From Hyphomicrobiales bacterium (GTDB lineage: Bacteria; Pseudomonadota; Alphaproteobacteria; Rhizobiales; Rhizobiaceae), in contig UBWZ01000010.1 of the NCBI GenBank assembly GCA_900469345.1, positions 1 through 64,000 of the forward strand: 64,000 bases of DNA. The letters run 5' to 3'. Positions 23,885 through 31,678 of the stretch are shown here, one piece after another. The notes beneath the pieces are model-generated. The model was not told the origin of the DNA, ran no database searches, and was given only the letters and a program-made list of their open reading frames with translations. The translations under genes were made by a program, and so were the position numbers. Position 1 is the stretch's first letter. Each line of letters starts with the position of its first letter.

Positions 23885-25369
23885 ATGGCGACGGAGCTCT
23901 CTGACTATAGCGAACTGGGCGCCGAGGAGCTGCGACGTCGGCTGGAGGAGGCTGAGGAGACACTGCGGGCGATCCGCGAGGGCGAGGTGGATGCCCTGAT
24001 CGTTCGCAATCCGCGCAGCGGAGACGAGGTCTTCACACTCGAAGGCGATGCTTCTTATTACGCCTTCATGGAAGCCATGGATCTTGGCGCTGCCGCCTTT
24101 GACGAAGCCAACCGGCTGCTTTACGCCAACAAGGCGCTGCGCGAACTGCTGCGTCTTCCGGACGACGAGGTCGACGCCTCGCATCTGAGCAACGCGCTCG
24201 ACGAGGAAGCGCGTCTTCGCGTATCGACCCTGATGCGCGACGCCCGCATCGCCAAGCAGAACACCGAGATCCAGGTTTCCGCCGGCGGGGAGGAACTCTA
24301 TCTGCTCGTCACGGCAGCACCCCTGCATGTCGGTGCTGTCAAGGGACTGGCCGTCACCTTTACCGATATCACCGCCAAGGTGCGGGCCGCCGCCGCCGAG
24401 GCCTCGGAGCGTGCGGCACATTCGATCATCGCATCGGCCAACGAGGCGGTGGTCGTCTGCGACGCGGACGGCGTCATCACCCATGCCAATGCCGCGGTCT
24501 CCGCCATCTGCGCCGAAAATCCGATCGGCCGGGCATTCGCGGATGTCATTCCCCTGACATTGCCGGAGACGACCGGCCTCCTGCAGGCCCGCGACATCAT
24601 CGCGCTGGCCGTTGCCGGGACCTCGGTGCAGGGCATCGAGGCGCTGGCGCCCGAGGCGCCGCGGGTGCGCGATCTGCTGCTGAGCGCGGCCCCTCTGCGT
24701 GTCGGCAGCGACAAGGTCATCGGTTGCGTCATCACCATGGTCGACCTGTCGCAGCGAAAGGCCGCCGAAAAGCAGCAGCTGCTGCTGATGGGCGAGCTCG
24801 ACCACCGCGTCAAGAACACGCTGGCGCTGGTCCTGTCGATCAGCAAGCGCACCTCCTCGACGGAAGATACCGTCCAGGGCTTCCAGACCGCGTTTTCGGG
24901 CCGCATCCAGGCGCTTGCCGCCACCCACAATCTTTTGGCCGACCGCAGCTGGGCCTCGATCTCGATTGCCGAAGTGGTCAATGCCGAGCTCGACCCGTTC
25001 GTCACCCGCGCGCTGTCGCGGCTGACGGTCGATGGCCTCGACGTGCAGATCATGCCGCGGGCAGCGATAGCACTCGGGTTGGTCATCCATGAACTCGCCA
25101 CCAATGCGGTGAAATACGGGGCTCTGTCCCGCGACACCGGCCATGTCGAAGTCGTCGTCGGCAGGAAGCCCGAAGATGCCTTCCTCACCGTCGACTGGGT
25201 GGAGAGTGGCGGTCCGACCGTCAGCCAGCCGACCAGGCGCGGCTTCGGCCAGACGGTGATCACCCGCAGCCTGCAATATTCGCAGAACGGTGGCGCCGAG
25301 ATCGATTACCACCCGCAGGGTGTCCGCTGCCGCATCCGTATTCCCGAAGAGGATCTGGTGCGCGGCTGA
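23885..25369 (+). CDS. PAS-PAS sensor histidine kinase, HWE family
   Basis: A 494-residue soluble kinase without membrane segments. An N-terminal coiled coil (about 10-40, ending EGEVDALIV) is followed by two PAS domains (about 60-165 and 178-290). The HWE-type dimerisation domain carries the phospho-acceptor His307 in MGELDHRVKNTLALV. The ATPase part has HELATNAVKYGALS (N box, Asn407), WVESGGP (Trp-Glu, 438-440) and GFGQTVI (G box). HWE kinases commonly signal through single-domain or PhyR-type regulators in the general stress response, but the partner is not encoded next to it. Transcription and translation with kaiC and kaiB appear coupled (2-base gap). No response regulator adjoins the operon. 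Confidence 0.92.
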   Translation: MATELSDYSELGAEELRRRLEEAEETLRAIREGEVDALIVRNPRSGDEVFTLEGDASYYAFMEAMDLGAAAFDEANRLLYANKALRELLRLPDDEVDASHLSNALDEEARLRVSTLMRDARIAKQNTEIQVSAGGEELYLLVTAAPLHVGAVKGLAVTFTDITAKVRAAAAEASERAAHSIIASANEAVVVCDADGVITHANAAVSAICAENPIGRAFADVIPLTLPETTGLLQARDIIALAVAGTSVQGIEALAPEAPRVRDLLLSAAPLRVGSDKVIGCVITMVDLSQRKAAEKQQLLLMGELDHRVKNTLALVLSISKRTSSTEDTVQGFQTAFSGRIQALAATHNLLADRSWASISIAEVVNAELDPFVTRALSRLTVDGLDVQIMPRAAIALGLVIHELATNAVKYGALSRDTGHVEVVVGRKPEDAFLTVDWVESGGPTVSQPTRRGFGQTVITRSLQYSQNGGAEIDYHPQGVRCRIRIPEEDLVRG

Positions 25370-25392
25370 AGGCGGTCTCGCCGGACGACAAC

Positions 25393-25425
25393 GGCGGATC
25401 CGGTTCCTCGTAAACCGAACCCGCC
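25393..25425. terminator. Terminator-like hairpin between the kai operon and mscS
   Basis: GGCGG-ATC-CGGTT-loop-AACCG-AAC-CCGCC forms a two-part stem (5 bp plus 5 bp, with a 3x3 internal loop) between two convergent genes. It lacks a long T run, so termination is plausible but not certain. Confidence 0.45.
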
Positions 25426-25499
25426 GCCTTCGGCCCGTCAGGTATGGGGCGCTGTGCGATCCATCGCTGCGGCAAGGCAGCTGGTCCGCCGGATCGCGT

Positions 25500-26324
25500 C
25501 TATCCCGCTTCACCTGAGGATGGTGATGGCTCCGGCGTCTTGTGGAAAGCAAGCTTTGCCGCCTTGGTCAGAGCCTTGTGCGTCCCCCACCAGTCGCTGC
25601 TGTTGGCCCAGTAGCGGACCGCGACCTTGGTGCTGCCGGCGTCGAAATCCGACACGTAGGTCATCGGGGCCGGATCCTTGACCACGCGCGGCTCGGCCTT
25701 GGCCAGCTTCAGGAGCCGTGCCTGCGCCTCGTCGATGTCGTCGTCGCCGCCGATCGTCACCGTGATCTCGTTGCGGCGGGTCCGCAGGCGGCTGTAATTG
25801 GTGATCGGGACGTTCCAGAGCGTTGAGTTCGGCGCCAGGCGATAGACGCCCTCCGCCGTGCGCAACTCCGTGGCAAACAGGCCGACATCGACGATCGTGC
25901 CGCTGATATTGCCGGTCTCGATACTTTCCCCGACGCGAAACGGCCGCAGCACCAGCAGCATGATGCCGGCCGCGATGTTTTGCAGCGTGCCCTGCAGCGC
26001 CAGGCCGATGGCGAGGCCCGCAGCGCCGAGCGCGGCGAGCACGGAGGCGGTCTGCACCCCGAACTGGCCGAGCACCATGATGATGACCAGCACCAGCATC
26101 GCGTAGCGGATGACATTGGCGAAGAACTGCGCGAGCGTCGCGTCGATGCCGTGCACCCGCGACAGGCCCCTATGCGCCCATCGACTGAGAAAGCCGGCGG
26201 CCAGCCAGCCGAAGATCAGAAGCGCAATGGCGCCGACCACGGAGAAAGAATACTGGATGGCAAGGGCGGTAAGCTGCGCAAGGGCGGCCCGCGTCGCCAC
26301 GACGATATTGGATGCTTGTTCCAT
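25500..26324 (-). CDS. mscS: Small-conductance mechanosensitive channel (MscS family)
   Basis: A 274-residue MscS-type channel that opens on membrane tension to relieve hypo-osmotic shock. Three helices lie at about 20-45, 63-90 and 95-130. The pore-lining TM3 is GAAGLAIGLALQGTLQNIAAGI with alternating small residues. After it comes the beta-domain with RPFRVGESIETGNISGTIVDVGLF and a C-terminal alpha/beta domain. The ATG at 26324 follows AAGGA by about 6 bases; the frame is open 15 codons further but without a ribosome site. It converges with the kai operon. Length matches short MscS forms. Confidence 0.93.
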   Translation of the reverse strand: MEQASNIVVATRAALAQLTALAIQYSFSVVGAIALLIFGWLAAGFLSRWAHRGLSRVHGIDATLAQFFANVIRYAMLVLVIIMVLGQFGVQTASVLAALGAAGLAIGLALQGTLQNIAAGIMLLVLRPFRVGESIETGNISGTIVDVGLFATELRTAEGVYRLAPNSTLWNVPITNYSRLRTRRNEITVTIGGDDDIDEAQARLLKLAKAEPRVVKDPAPMTYVSDFDAGSTKVAVRYWANSSDWWGTHKALTKAAKLAFHKTPEPSPSSGEAG

Positions 26325-26437
26325 GCTGCGTCCTTCATGGGGGTGCGGCGGTAATTGGAGCGGCAGCAACCGAGGTCAAGGCAAAAAGCGGCTTGCGTTC
26401 GACCGTCCGGGGAGGGTCGCTGGTGCGGCCGCGGGTC

Positions 26438-26962
26438 TCACGCGGTGTCGCGCACCGGCAGGGCGAAGGACGCTCGTCCGTCCGCGTCGGCGCCACGGCC
26501 GATCGCCTTGACGGCAGCGACCAGCCGCCCCTGGCGCCCGAGAACCCGGTCACCGATCTCGATCAGCCGGGTGTTGGGTGTCGCATGCGGTGCCACCTTG
26601 CGCAGCCGCGCTGCAAGCGCTGCCTCGTCCTGGTCGGGATAGAGCGACAGGGCGGCGATCACGGCCGCAGCCGGCGAGCGCGACACGCCCATCCAGCAGT
26701 GGATGACGAGCGGGGCGGTCTGGTCCCAGTCGCGCAGGAAGGCGATCAGCTGCTCCACATGCGCCTCGCTCGGCGCCACCAGGCCGTTGCCGCCGCCAAA
26801 GCCGATGTCGTTCATGGCAAGCTTCAGGTGCCGGTCGGCGGCGATCACGCCCGGCCGGTGGAAATCCTGCTTTTCGGCGATCAGGCTCACCATCTCGCGC
26901 GCGCCGTGGCGCACCGACAGTTCGGCGATGCTGCCCAGAGGGCAGACGATGATCGTGCTCAT
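26438..26962 (-). CDS. Tyrosine/dual-specificity protein phosphatase
   Basis: A 174-residue cytoplasmic phosphatase. The PTP loop is VIHCWMGVSRSPAAA (Cys and Arg of HCxxGxxRS), with a supporting Asp-rich stretch before it (LRDWDQ). It resembles the small DSP-like tyrosine phosphatases frequently found in Rhizobiales with an HD-domain neighbour. Substrate unknown. The start overlaps the stop of the upstream HD gene (ATGA, 26959-26962), which overlaps the YgfZ gene in turn, so the three are an operon. The stop is 113 bases from mscS. Confidence 0.88.
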   Translation of the reverse strand: MSTIIVCPLGSIAELSVRHGAREMVSLIAEKQDFHRPGVIAADRHLKLAMNDIGFGGGNGLVAPSEAHVEQLIAFLRDWDQTAPLVIHCWMGVSRSPAAAVIAALSLYPDQDEAALAARLRKVAPHATPNTRLIEIGDRVLGRQGRLVAAVKAIGRGADADGRASFALPVRDTA

Positions 26963-27579
26963 GCGCGCCTCCCGCCGGCGCGCTCGGCCTCGAGCTGGTG
27001 GAAGCGGTCGAGAAATCCCTGCTGTGCGGCCAGCACCGGCATCGGTTCGATCGGCAGCATCTCGGCGGTGATGCCGCGCGGCTGGCCGAAGAATTTGCGC
27101 GCCTCCGCCACCGAAAAGCCGGCAAGCTCCGTCGCCTCGAAATAGGCGGCGATCGTGTCGGCCTTCTTGATCTGCGCCTTCAGCGCCCGGGCGGGATGCG
27201 CCGGTAACCCAAAGCGCAGGTGGATGGCCGCTTCCAGGCGCAGTTCGACGGCCTTGTAGCCGCCGCCGACGACGGATTTGAAAGGCGAGATCATGTCGCC
27301 GATCACATATTCCGGTGCATCGTGGAGCAGCGCCATCTGCCGTGCCTCGGGCGCGTCGTCTTCCATGCGGCGGAAAATCTCTTCCACCACGAGACAGTGC
27401 TGGGCGACGGAAAAGGCATGGCTGCCCCGGGTCTGTCCGTTCCACCGGGCAACGCGGGCCAGCCCGTGGGCAATGTCGGAGATCTCGACGTCGAGCGGCG
27501 AGGGATCGAGCAGGTCAAGCCGGCGGCCGGACAGCATCCGCTGCCAGGCGCGCGCAGCGCCGGTCGCCGGTGCGCTCAC
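26959..27579 (-). CDS. HD-domain hydrolase (YfbR-like)
   Basis: A 206-residue HD-domain protein. The HD fold shows GSHAFSVAQHCLVVEEI, ALLHDAPEYVIGDMISPFK (HD pair plus Glu/Asp) and KKADTIAAYFEA. The HDAPE-IGD-PFK pattern matches YfbR-like 5'-deoxynucleotidases and their relatives. The start is the GTG at 27579, overlapping the YgfZ stop (GTGA) and preceded by GGAG. The open frame continues upstream within the neighbour but is unlikely to be used. It is translationally coupled to both flanking genes. Confidence 0.88.
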   Translation of the reverse strand: MSAPATGAARAWQRMLSGRRLDLLDPSPLDVEISDIAHGLARVARWNGQTRGSHAFSVAQHCLVVEEIFRRMEDDAPEARQMALLHDAPEYVIGDMISPFKSVVGGGYKAVELRLEAAIHLRFGLPAHPARALKAQIKKADTIAAYFEATELAGFSVAEARKFFGQPRGITAEMLPIEPMPVLAAQQGFLDRFHQLEAERAGGRRA

Positions 27580-28433
27580 GGCTCCGCCTCTTGTTGCTCC
27601 GCCGGGAAGGCAAGGCCGGTCCAGAGGGGCAGGGCAAGCGTCACCGGCACGCCGGAAGCAAGCAGGGGCAGGTTGCGGGCCAGTGCATCGCCGACGCGGT
27701 CGGTCCGCACGATCGCAAGCGCGCGCTCGCCATTGACCGAGCCGAGCGTGCCGACCGGCTTGTCGCCGGCGGTGATCTCGGTGCCGGAGGCGGGCAATGC
27801 CGCGGCGGCAGAGACCAGCACGACGCGTCGCCGTGCCGTGCCGCGATGCTGCATGCGCGACACCACTTCCTGGCCCACATAGCATCCCTTGCGGAACGAC
27901 AGGCCCCCGCTCTTGTCGAACAGGAGATCGTGCGGAAAGGCATCCTGCAGCGCGAAGTCGCGGCCGGAAAGCGGCAGCCCGGCCGCGATCCGCAGGGCGT
28001 CGTACGCCGCTTCCGCTGTGTCATCCGTCTCTGCCGTGCCGGCCAGGTGTCCGGGGCTGCGGCGAAGGGGAATGCCCGCCACGGCGAACGCGCCGTCGAC
28101 GACGAGACCCTTTCCGCTGTCGTCGCCCCAGGCGACGGTAATGCCCTCTTCGGCCGGCGAAAGATCGACGGCGGCCCGCAGCTTGTACATGGTCAGCCGT
28201 CGGATCAGCGGCTCGCGCTGGTCGAGATCTGTCTCCATCAGGAAGTCGGACCCGTCCCGCCAGATCAGGAAGTCGAACAGGATCTTGCCCTGCGGCGTCA
28301 GCAGCGCGCCGGGGCGCGCCTCCCGCTCGGGCAGCGCGTCGACGTCGGTGGTGATCAGGTTCTGCAGGAAGTCCTGCGCATCTGCTCCGGAAATGCGGAT
28401 CAGGCTGCGGGACCGAAGGATGGCGGTGGGCAT
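27576..28433 (-). CDS. ygfZ: YgfZ/GcvT-like folate-binding protein
   Basis: A 285-residue protein of the YgfZ group that helps Fe-S cluster enzyme maturation, probably with tetrahydrofolate. The signature Lys-Gly-Cys-Tyr-x-Gly-Gln-Glu appears as RKGCYVGQEVVSRMQHRG, with the redox-sensitive Cys. The N-terminal GcvT-like domain has ISGADAQDFLQNLITTDV and the LLTPQGKILFDFLIW stretch. The ATG at 28433 is preferred; the upstream in-frame extension has no ribosome site or family similarity. It leads the ygfZ-HD-phosphatase operon with overlapping stop and start. Confidence 0.93.
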   Translation of the reverse strand: MPTAILRSRSLIRISGADAQDFLQNLITTDVDALPEREARPGALLTPQGKILFDFLIWRDGSDFLMETDLDQREPLIRRLTMYKLRAAVDLSPAEEGITVAWGDDSGKGLVVDGAFAVAGIPLRRSPGHLAGTAETDDTAEAAYDALRIAAGLPLSGRDFALQDAFPHDLLFDKSGGLSFRKGCYVGQEVVSRMQHRGTARRRVVLVSAAAALPASGTEITAGDKPVGTLGSVNGERALAIVRTDRVGDALARNLPLLASGVPVTLALPLWTGLAFPAEQQEAEP

Positions 28434-28542
28434 GGCTGCGTCCGGTTGATCGATATCACGCCGATATCTATGCCCTGGCGCGATGCGGAACAAGGCGTCA
28501 TCCGTAAACGGCCCGTCATCGACGGGCCGCGATCGGCAGGGA

Positions 28543-29301
28543 TCAGTCGCCGCCGGTCAGGAATTTCCACTGGCCGTCCGGCGTGATGCCGACCCGGTAG
28601 AAATTGTAGTTGCCGTTTTCCTGCATGCCGATGAGGTCGCCGGCCGTGACGATGCGCAGCAGGTCGACCCGTTCGGGCGGCGTCAGGCTCTCGACGTTCT
28701 TGGCCACGAAATAGGGCCAGACATACACTTCGTCGGGCTTGCCCGCGTCGAAACGGGCGGCCCCGGTCGACAGGATGTCGATCATGATGGCGAGGATTTC
28801 CTGGCCGTCCGGATCGCCGGAAAAGCTCTTCAGCGTATCGATGGCGTCTTCGCCCTCGGGCGTCATGATGAGGGTCTGGTTGGCGCCTTGGCCGAGCAGC
28901 GACCGCAGCCGCTCGACGTCGCCGGAGGAGGCGGCGGCGATCAGGTCGTCGCGCATCTTCTTGACGGGAGCCGGCAGCGCCGACATGTCGCGGATGACCT
29001 CGCTCGGCCCGTCGGGAATGTTGCTGTCACTAGGCGTTGCGGGAGCCGCAGGGCTGTCTGCTGCCGGCGGCCGGTCGATCGCCGGGGCCGGCTGCGGCAG
29101 CGTCGTGTCCTGCGCCTGCAGCATCGGCAGGTCGCTACCCGCCGGCGTGCGTGGCTGCGACGTTTCCGCCGTCACGGTGCCGGACGAAGCCGGCCTTTGC
29201 GCGGCGCCGGCGGGCCATCCGGAAAGGACGAGTGTGGTGGCAAGAAGGATCGACCGCACAGGCGCCGAAAAGCCTGCTGCGGTTTGGGCAGCCTGTCGCA
29301 T
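28543..29301 (-). CDS. Secreted conserved hypothetical protein with C-terminal globular domain
   Basis: A 252-residue protein with a signal peptide (RSILLATTLVLSGWPAGAAQ, cut near 35), a Pro/Ala/Ser-rich linker (40-110) and a conserved-looking C-terminal domain (about 115-252). That domain contains LIAAASSGDVERLRSLL, YVWPYFVAKNVESLTPPERVDLLRIV and NYNFYRVGITPDGQWKFL. I do not recognise a named family. GGAGG precedes the ATG at 29301. The upstream 29318-29575 gene is 16 bases away on the same strand, so they probably share a transcript. A periplasmic location is likely. Confidence 0.8.
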   Translation of the reverse strand: MRQAAQTAAGFSAPVRSILLATTLVLSGWPAGAAQRPASSGTVTAETSQPRTPAGSDLPMLQAQDTTLPQPAPAIDRPPAADSPAAPATPSDSNIPDGPSEVIRDMSALPAPVKKMRDDLIAAASSGDVERLRSLLGQGANQTLIMTPEGEDAIDTLKSFSGDPDGQEILAIMIDILSTGAARFDAGKPDEVYVWPYFVAKNVESLTPPERVDLLRIVTAGDLIGMQENGNYNFYRVGITPDGQWKFLTGGD

Positions 29302-29317
29302 CGGAATGCCTCCGCGG

Positions 29318-29575
29318 CTATTGAATCTTGCGTTCGGGAGAGAACTCACCAGCAAGCATGCGTTCGCGAAGCGATTCGAGCAAGGCCTCGGCACCCGATT
29401 CGCCACGGACTCGGATGGTTTCGCGCATGGCAAAGGCGATGGCGGCATCGGCGATGATTTCAGGCTCGATCCCGTCGGCGCGCCCGTCGGCCCAAGCTTC
29501 GGTCTGATATTCCAATGCAGCCTGCATCTTCTCATGTACGATCATGTCGTCGATGTCGTTGAGGCTAGTCTGCAT
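29318..29575 (-). CDS. Small acidic cytoplasmic hypothetical protein
   Basis: An 85-residue acidic, mostly helical protein starting MQTSLNDIDDMIVHEKMQAALEY. It contains EIIADAAIAFAMRETIRVRGE and LLESLRERMLAGEF. No cysteines, no membrane segment and no family I can name. It leads a two-gene transcript with the secreted protein at 28543-29301. Codon usage matches neighbouring genes and the coding strand is otherwise unoccupied, so I regard it as real. Confidence 0.75.
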   Translation of the reverse strand: MQTSLNDIDDMIVHEKMQAALEYQTEAWADGRADGIEPEIIADAAIAFAMRETIRVRGESGAEALLESLRERMLAGEFSPERKIQ

Positions 29576-29673
29576 GTTTCATTCCCTGCCGGTTTCATTA
29601 CTGAGCCGTTAAGAACACTATCAGCCTTTTATCAAAACGACACGGCCTCCCGCCAAAACAGGTAAATAATTCC

Positions 29674-30120
29674 CTAATTTCCGAAGCGGCTGGTAATTTC
29701 TGTCGCGAGTGTTGCACCTTCGTTACGGTATCGCTCCGCCGCGGTCTGCGCAGCGGGGGTGCAGGCCGTGTGGATCGCCGCAAACGAGCGGTAGCCGCGG
29801 TTGTAGGCGGCCGTCAGTTTTTCGCGCCGTCCCGGTTCGTTGGCGGTATCGGCCTCAAGCAGTTGCTGCATCGTCTCGCGCCAGTCCTCGCCCTTTGCGC
29901 CGCACAGGGCGCGAAGATAGGTGATCGAGCCCAGCACCTCGGCCAGCCGGTTGAGCTGCTGGTCGTAGGGGGCCGGCTTGTCTTCGGCAGGCGGGGCCGC
30001 TGCTGGCGGTGGTGCCGGTGCCGGCTGCTGCTTCCTCGACTGCGCGAAAGCCTCCGCCGGCACAAGATGGGCCGAGAGGAGCGCAGCAAGCAGGAAGACG
30101 GGCAGGCGGAGCGGGATCAT
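29674..30120 (-). CDS. TIGR02301 family secreted protein
   Basis: A 148-residue periplasmic protein of a family largely restricted to Rhizobiales. It has a signal peptide (LRLPVFLLAALLSAHLVPAEAFA), a Pro/Ala/Gln linker (30-45), then the conserved domain with PYDQQLNRLAEVLGSITYLRALCG, WRETMQQLLEA and YNRGYRSFAAIHTACTPAA. The family function is unknown. The ATG at 30120 has a weak ribosome site; an in-frame ATG at 30162 would overlap the end of the upstream Nudix gene by 11 bases and add 14 basic residues. Two conserved Cys may form a disulphide. Confidence 0.85.
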   Translation of the reverse strand: MIPLRLPVFLLAALLSAHLVPAEAFAQSRKQQPAPAPPPAAAPPAEDKPAPYDQQLNRLAEVLGSITYLRALCGAKGEDWRETMQQLLEADTANEPGRREKLTAAYNRGYRSFAAIHTACTPAAQTAAERYRNEGATLATEITSRFGN

Positions 30121-30151
30121 GCGGTGCGTCTCGAAGCGGTGGGACCTTCTC

Positions 30152-30568
30152 TTAACCGCCATTGCGAATCGCTGCCAGTCTTTCCGCGCAATGCAGGACG
30201 CTGGGCGGAACGGGAAGCGCGCGGATCTCGTCGACCGTGTACCAGCCTGCCTCGGCCGCATCGTCGGCGGCGATTGCCTGCGGTTCGGGATCCGCCTCGA
30301 CGGTAAACACGGACAGGAAGAAGTGCCGGTCGTCATCGCTGTCGCCGGAAAGATCGTAGGTGGCAAACAGGAGGGGATTGCGCACCGTGATGCCCGTCTC
30401 CTCCGCAAATTCCCGCAAAGCCGTCTCTGCCGGCGTCTCGCCCGGTTCCGCACGCCCTCCCGGAAACGCGAACAGATCGGCCGAGGGCGGATTGACCCGC
30501 CGGATCAGCAAAAACCGCCCGTCGCGTTCGAGGATGGCGGAAGAGGCGGCCTGGGGCGATGCGGGCAT
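30152..30568 (-). CDS. Nudix hydrolase
   Basis: A 138-residue single-domain Nudix protein. The Nudix box is complete: GGRAEPGETPAETALREFAEETGI (positions about 37-60) fits G-x5-E-x7-REUxEExGU, so divalent metal and pyrophosphate cleavage are expected. The preceding strand FLLIRRVNPPSADLFAFPGG is typical of NUDT/ADP-ribose or nucleotide hydrolases, but the substrate is not readable. The start has little Shine-Dalgarno similarity. It is on the same strand as the TIGR02301 gene and possibly coupled. Confidence 0.9.
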   Translation of the reverse strand: MPASPQAASSAILERDGRFLLIRRVNPPSADLFAFPGGRAEPGETPAETALREFAEETGITVRNPLLFATYDLSGDSDDDRHFFLSVFTVEADPEPQAIAADDAAEAGWYTVDEIRALPVPPSVLHCAERLAAIRNGG

Positions 30569-30660
30569 GGAATTTCGCTTGGAATGAGGACGTTGTTCTC
30601 AGGGTCATATCTGACCATGATTCTGGCAAGGCCGGACAATCCGGTGGAGAAATTAATGCT

Positions 30661-30960
30661 TCAGCGGGCGCTCACGCCATGCGGCACGACCGTCAGATCA
30701 TAGCCCATTGCCCGGATCACCTTGAGGATCGTGCCGAACTCCGGATTGCCGCCCTCGCCAAGTGCGCGGTAGAGGTTTTCGCGTGACAGTCCTGCATCCT
30801 TGGCGACCTGGCTCATGCCGCGCGCCCGCGCTACGTCGCCGATGGCTGCGGCGATCACCGCCGGATCGCCGTCCTCGAAGACAGCTTCGAGAAACAGCGC
30901 CACCTGCTCGTCGCTGCCGAGATGATCCGCAATGTCCCGCGTCCGGGTCTTGACCGTCAT
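30661..30960 (-). CDS. HigA-type addiction module antitoxin (TIGR02684-like)
   Basis: A 99-residue helix-turn-helix protein of the putative addiction-module antidote family. It has DIADHLGSDEQVALFLEAVFEDGDP and the HTH AAIGDVARARGMSQVAKDAGLSRENLYRALGEGGNPEFGTILKVIRAMG. The C-terminus ends in LTVVPHG. It would neutralise the toxin encoded immediately upstream in the same transcript (toxin first, as in HigBA). The antitoxin itself is intact, though the toxin frame is broken. It may autoregulate via the palindrome at 31263-31280. Confidence 0.9.
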   Translation of the reverse strand: MTVKTRTRDIADHLGSDEQVALFLEAVFEDGDPAVIAAAIGDVARARGMSQVAKDAGLSRENLYRALGEGGNPEFGTILKVIRAMGYDLTVVPHGVSAR

Positions 30961-30962
30961 TG

Positions 30963-31255
30963 TCAGTTCTCCATGCGCTTTGCCAGCGCTTTGGCTGCCG
31001 CAATGTCGCTCGCCTGCCTGGACGTGTCGCCGCACAGCGGAATGACGATTGTCTCTCCACGGCGCACGAAATAGACACGGTAGCCAGGCCCTTGGTCGAT
31101 ACGCATCTCGCTGATGCCCAAACCGACAGGTCTGACATCACCCGGATTTCCGAACGAGAGGCGGTATATCCGGCATTGATCCGCGCCTTGGCCCGCTCGT
31201 CCCGCAAGCCGGAAAACCAACTGGAAAAGATATCGGTTTCCAGAACTCCGATCAT
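30963..31255 (-). pseudogene. HigB/RelE-type toxin gene with a frameshift
   Basis: The start (ATG at 31255) opens [20 protein letters not shown], then RAKARINA, in one frame. The family continues in another frame as RIYRLSFGNPGDVRPVG, then GPGYRVYFVRRGETIVIPLCGD, and on to the stop at 30963. Both parts together fit the phage-derived Gp49/HigB-like family (TIGR02683) that pairs with the downstream antitoxin. The break is near 31168-31174, at the run AATGCCGGATA; adding one C restores ARINARIYRLSFG. The total, 293 bases, is one short of 98 codons. It is either a true inactivation or a one-base sequencing error in a C run. Confidence 0.8.
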
Positions 31256-31262
31256 GTGGAAC

Positions 31263-31280
31263 TGTAGCTTTCGAGCTACA
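31263..31280. promoter_or_regulatory. Palindromic operator of the HigBA-like module
   Basis: TGTAGCT-TTCG-AGCTACA is a perfect 7-bp inverted repeat, 8 bases before the toxin ATG (31255) and 20 before the divergent YnfA start. Antitoxins of this class commonly autoregulate by binding such palindromes, so this is a plausible operator of the 31255-30661 module. Confidence 0.6.
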
Positions 31281-31299
31281 ACATTGCAATGAGCCGTCC

Positions 31300-31626
31300 T
31301 TGAAAACCTATCTCCTCTACACGCTGGCAGCCCTTGCCGAGATCGCCGGCTGCTATGCCTTCTGGGCCTGGTGGCGGCTCGACAGACCGGTCTGGTGGCT
31401 ACTCCCGGGTCTCGGCTCGCTGGTCCTGTTCGCGTCGCTGCTGGCGCTCGTGCCGGGGGAGGCGGCGGGCCGGACCTATGCGGCCTATGGCGCCATCTAC
31501 ATCCTTGCGTCCATCCTGTGGCTGTGGGCCGTCGAATCGCGCATGCCCGACCGCTTCGACCTGATCGGCACCGCTGTCTGCCTTGTCGGCGGGGCGATCA
31601 TTCTGTTTGGTCCGCGCACCGGCTAG
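31300..31626 (+). CDS. YnfA/UPF0060 family membrane protein
   Basis: A 108-residue small membrane protein with four hydrophobic helices (about 3-21, 30-50, 60-79, 86-104). The stretches [20 protein letters not shown] and [17 protein letters not shown] match UPF0060, relatives of small multidrug exporters whose substrate is unknown. The start codon is TTG at 31300. It is divergent from the HigBA-like module, across the TGTAGCT palindrome. It may share a transcript with the SRAP gene 52 bases downstream. Confidence 0.88.
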   Translation: MKTYLLYTLAALAEIAGCYAFWAWWRLDRPVWWLLPGLGSLVLFASLLALVPGEAAGRTYAAYGAIYILASILWLWAVESRMPDRFDLIGTAVCLVGGAIILFGPRTG

Positions 31627-31678
31627 ACGGCCGCCGGCGGCGCTTGACGGTCCGCGGATCGGGTGCGATGACGATGGC

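Noticed and set aside
23633..25552. 639-codon minus-strand frame over kaiB and the histidine kinase
   Set aside because: Shadow of the kinase; no motifs, whereas the plus-strand kinase is complete.
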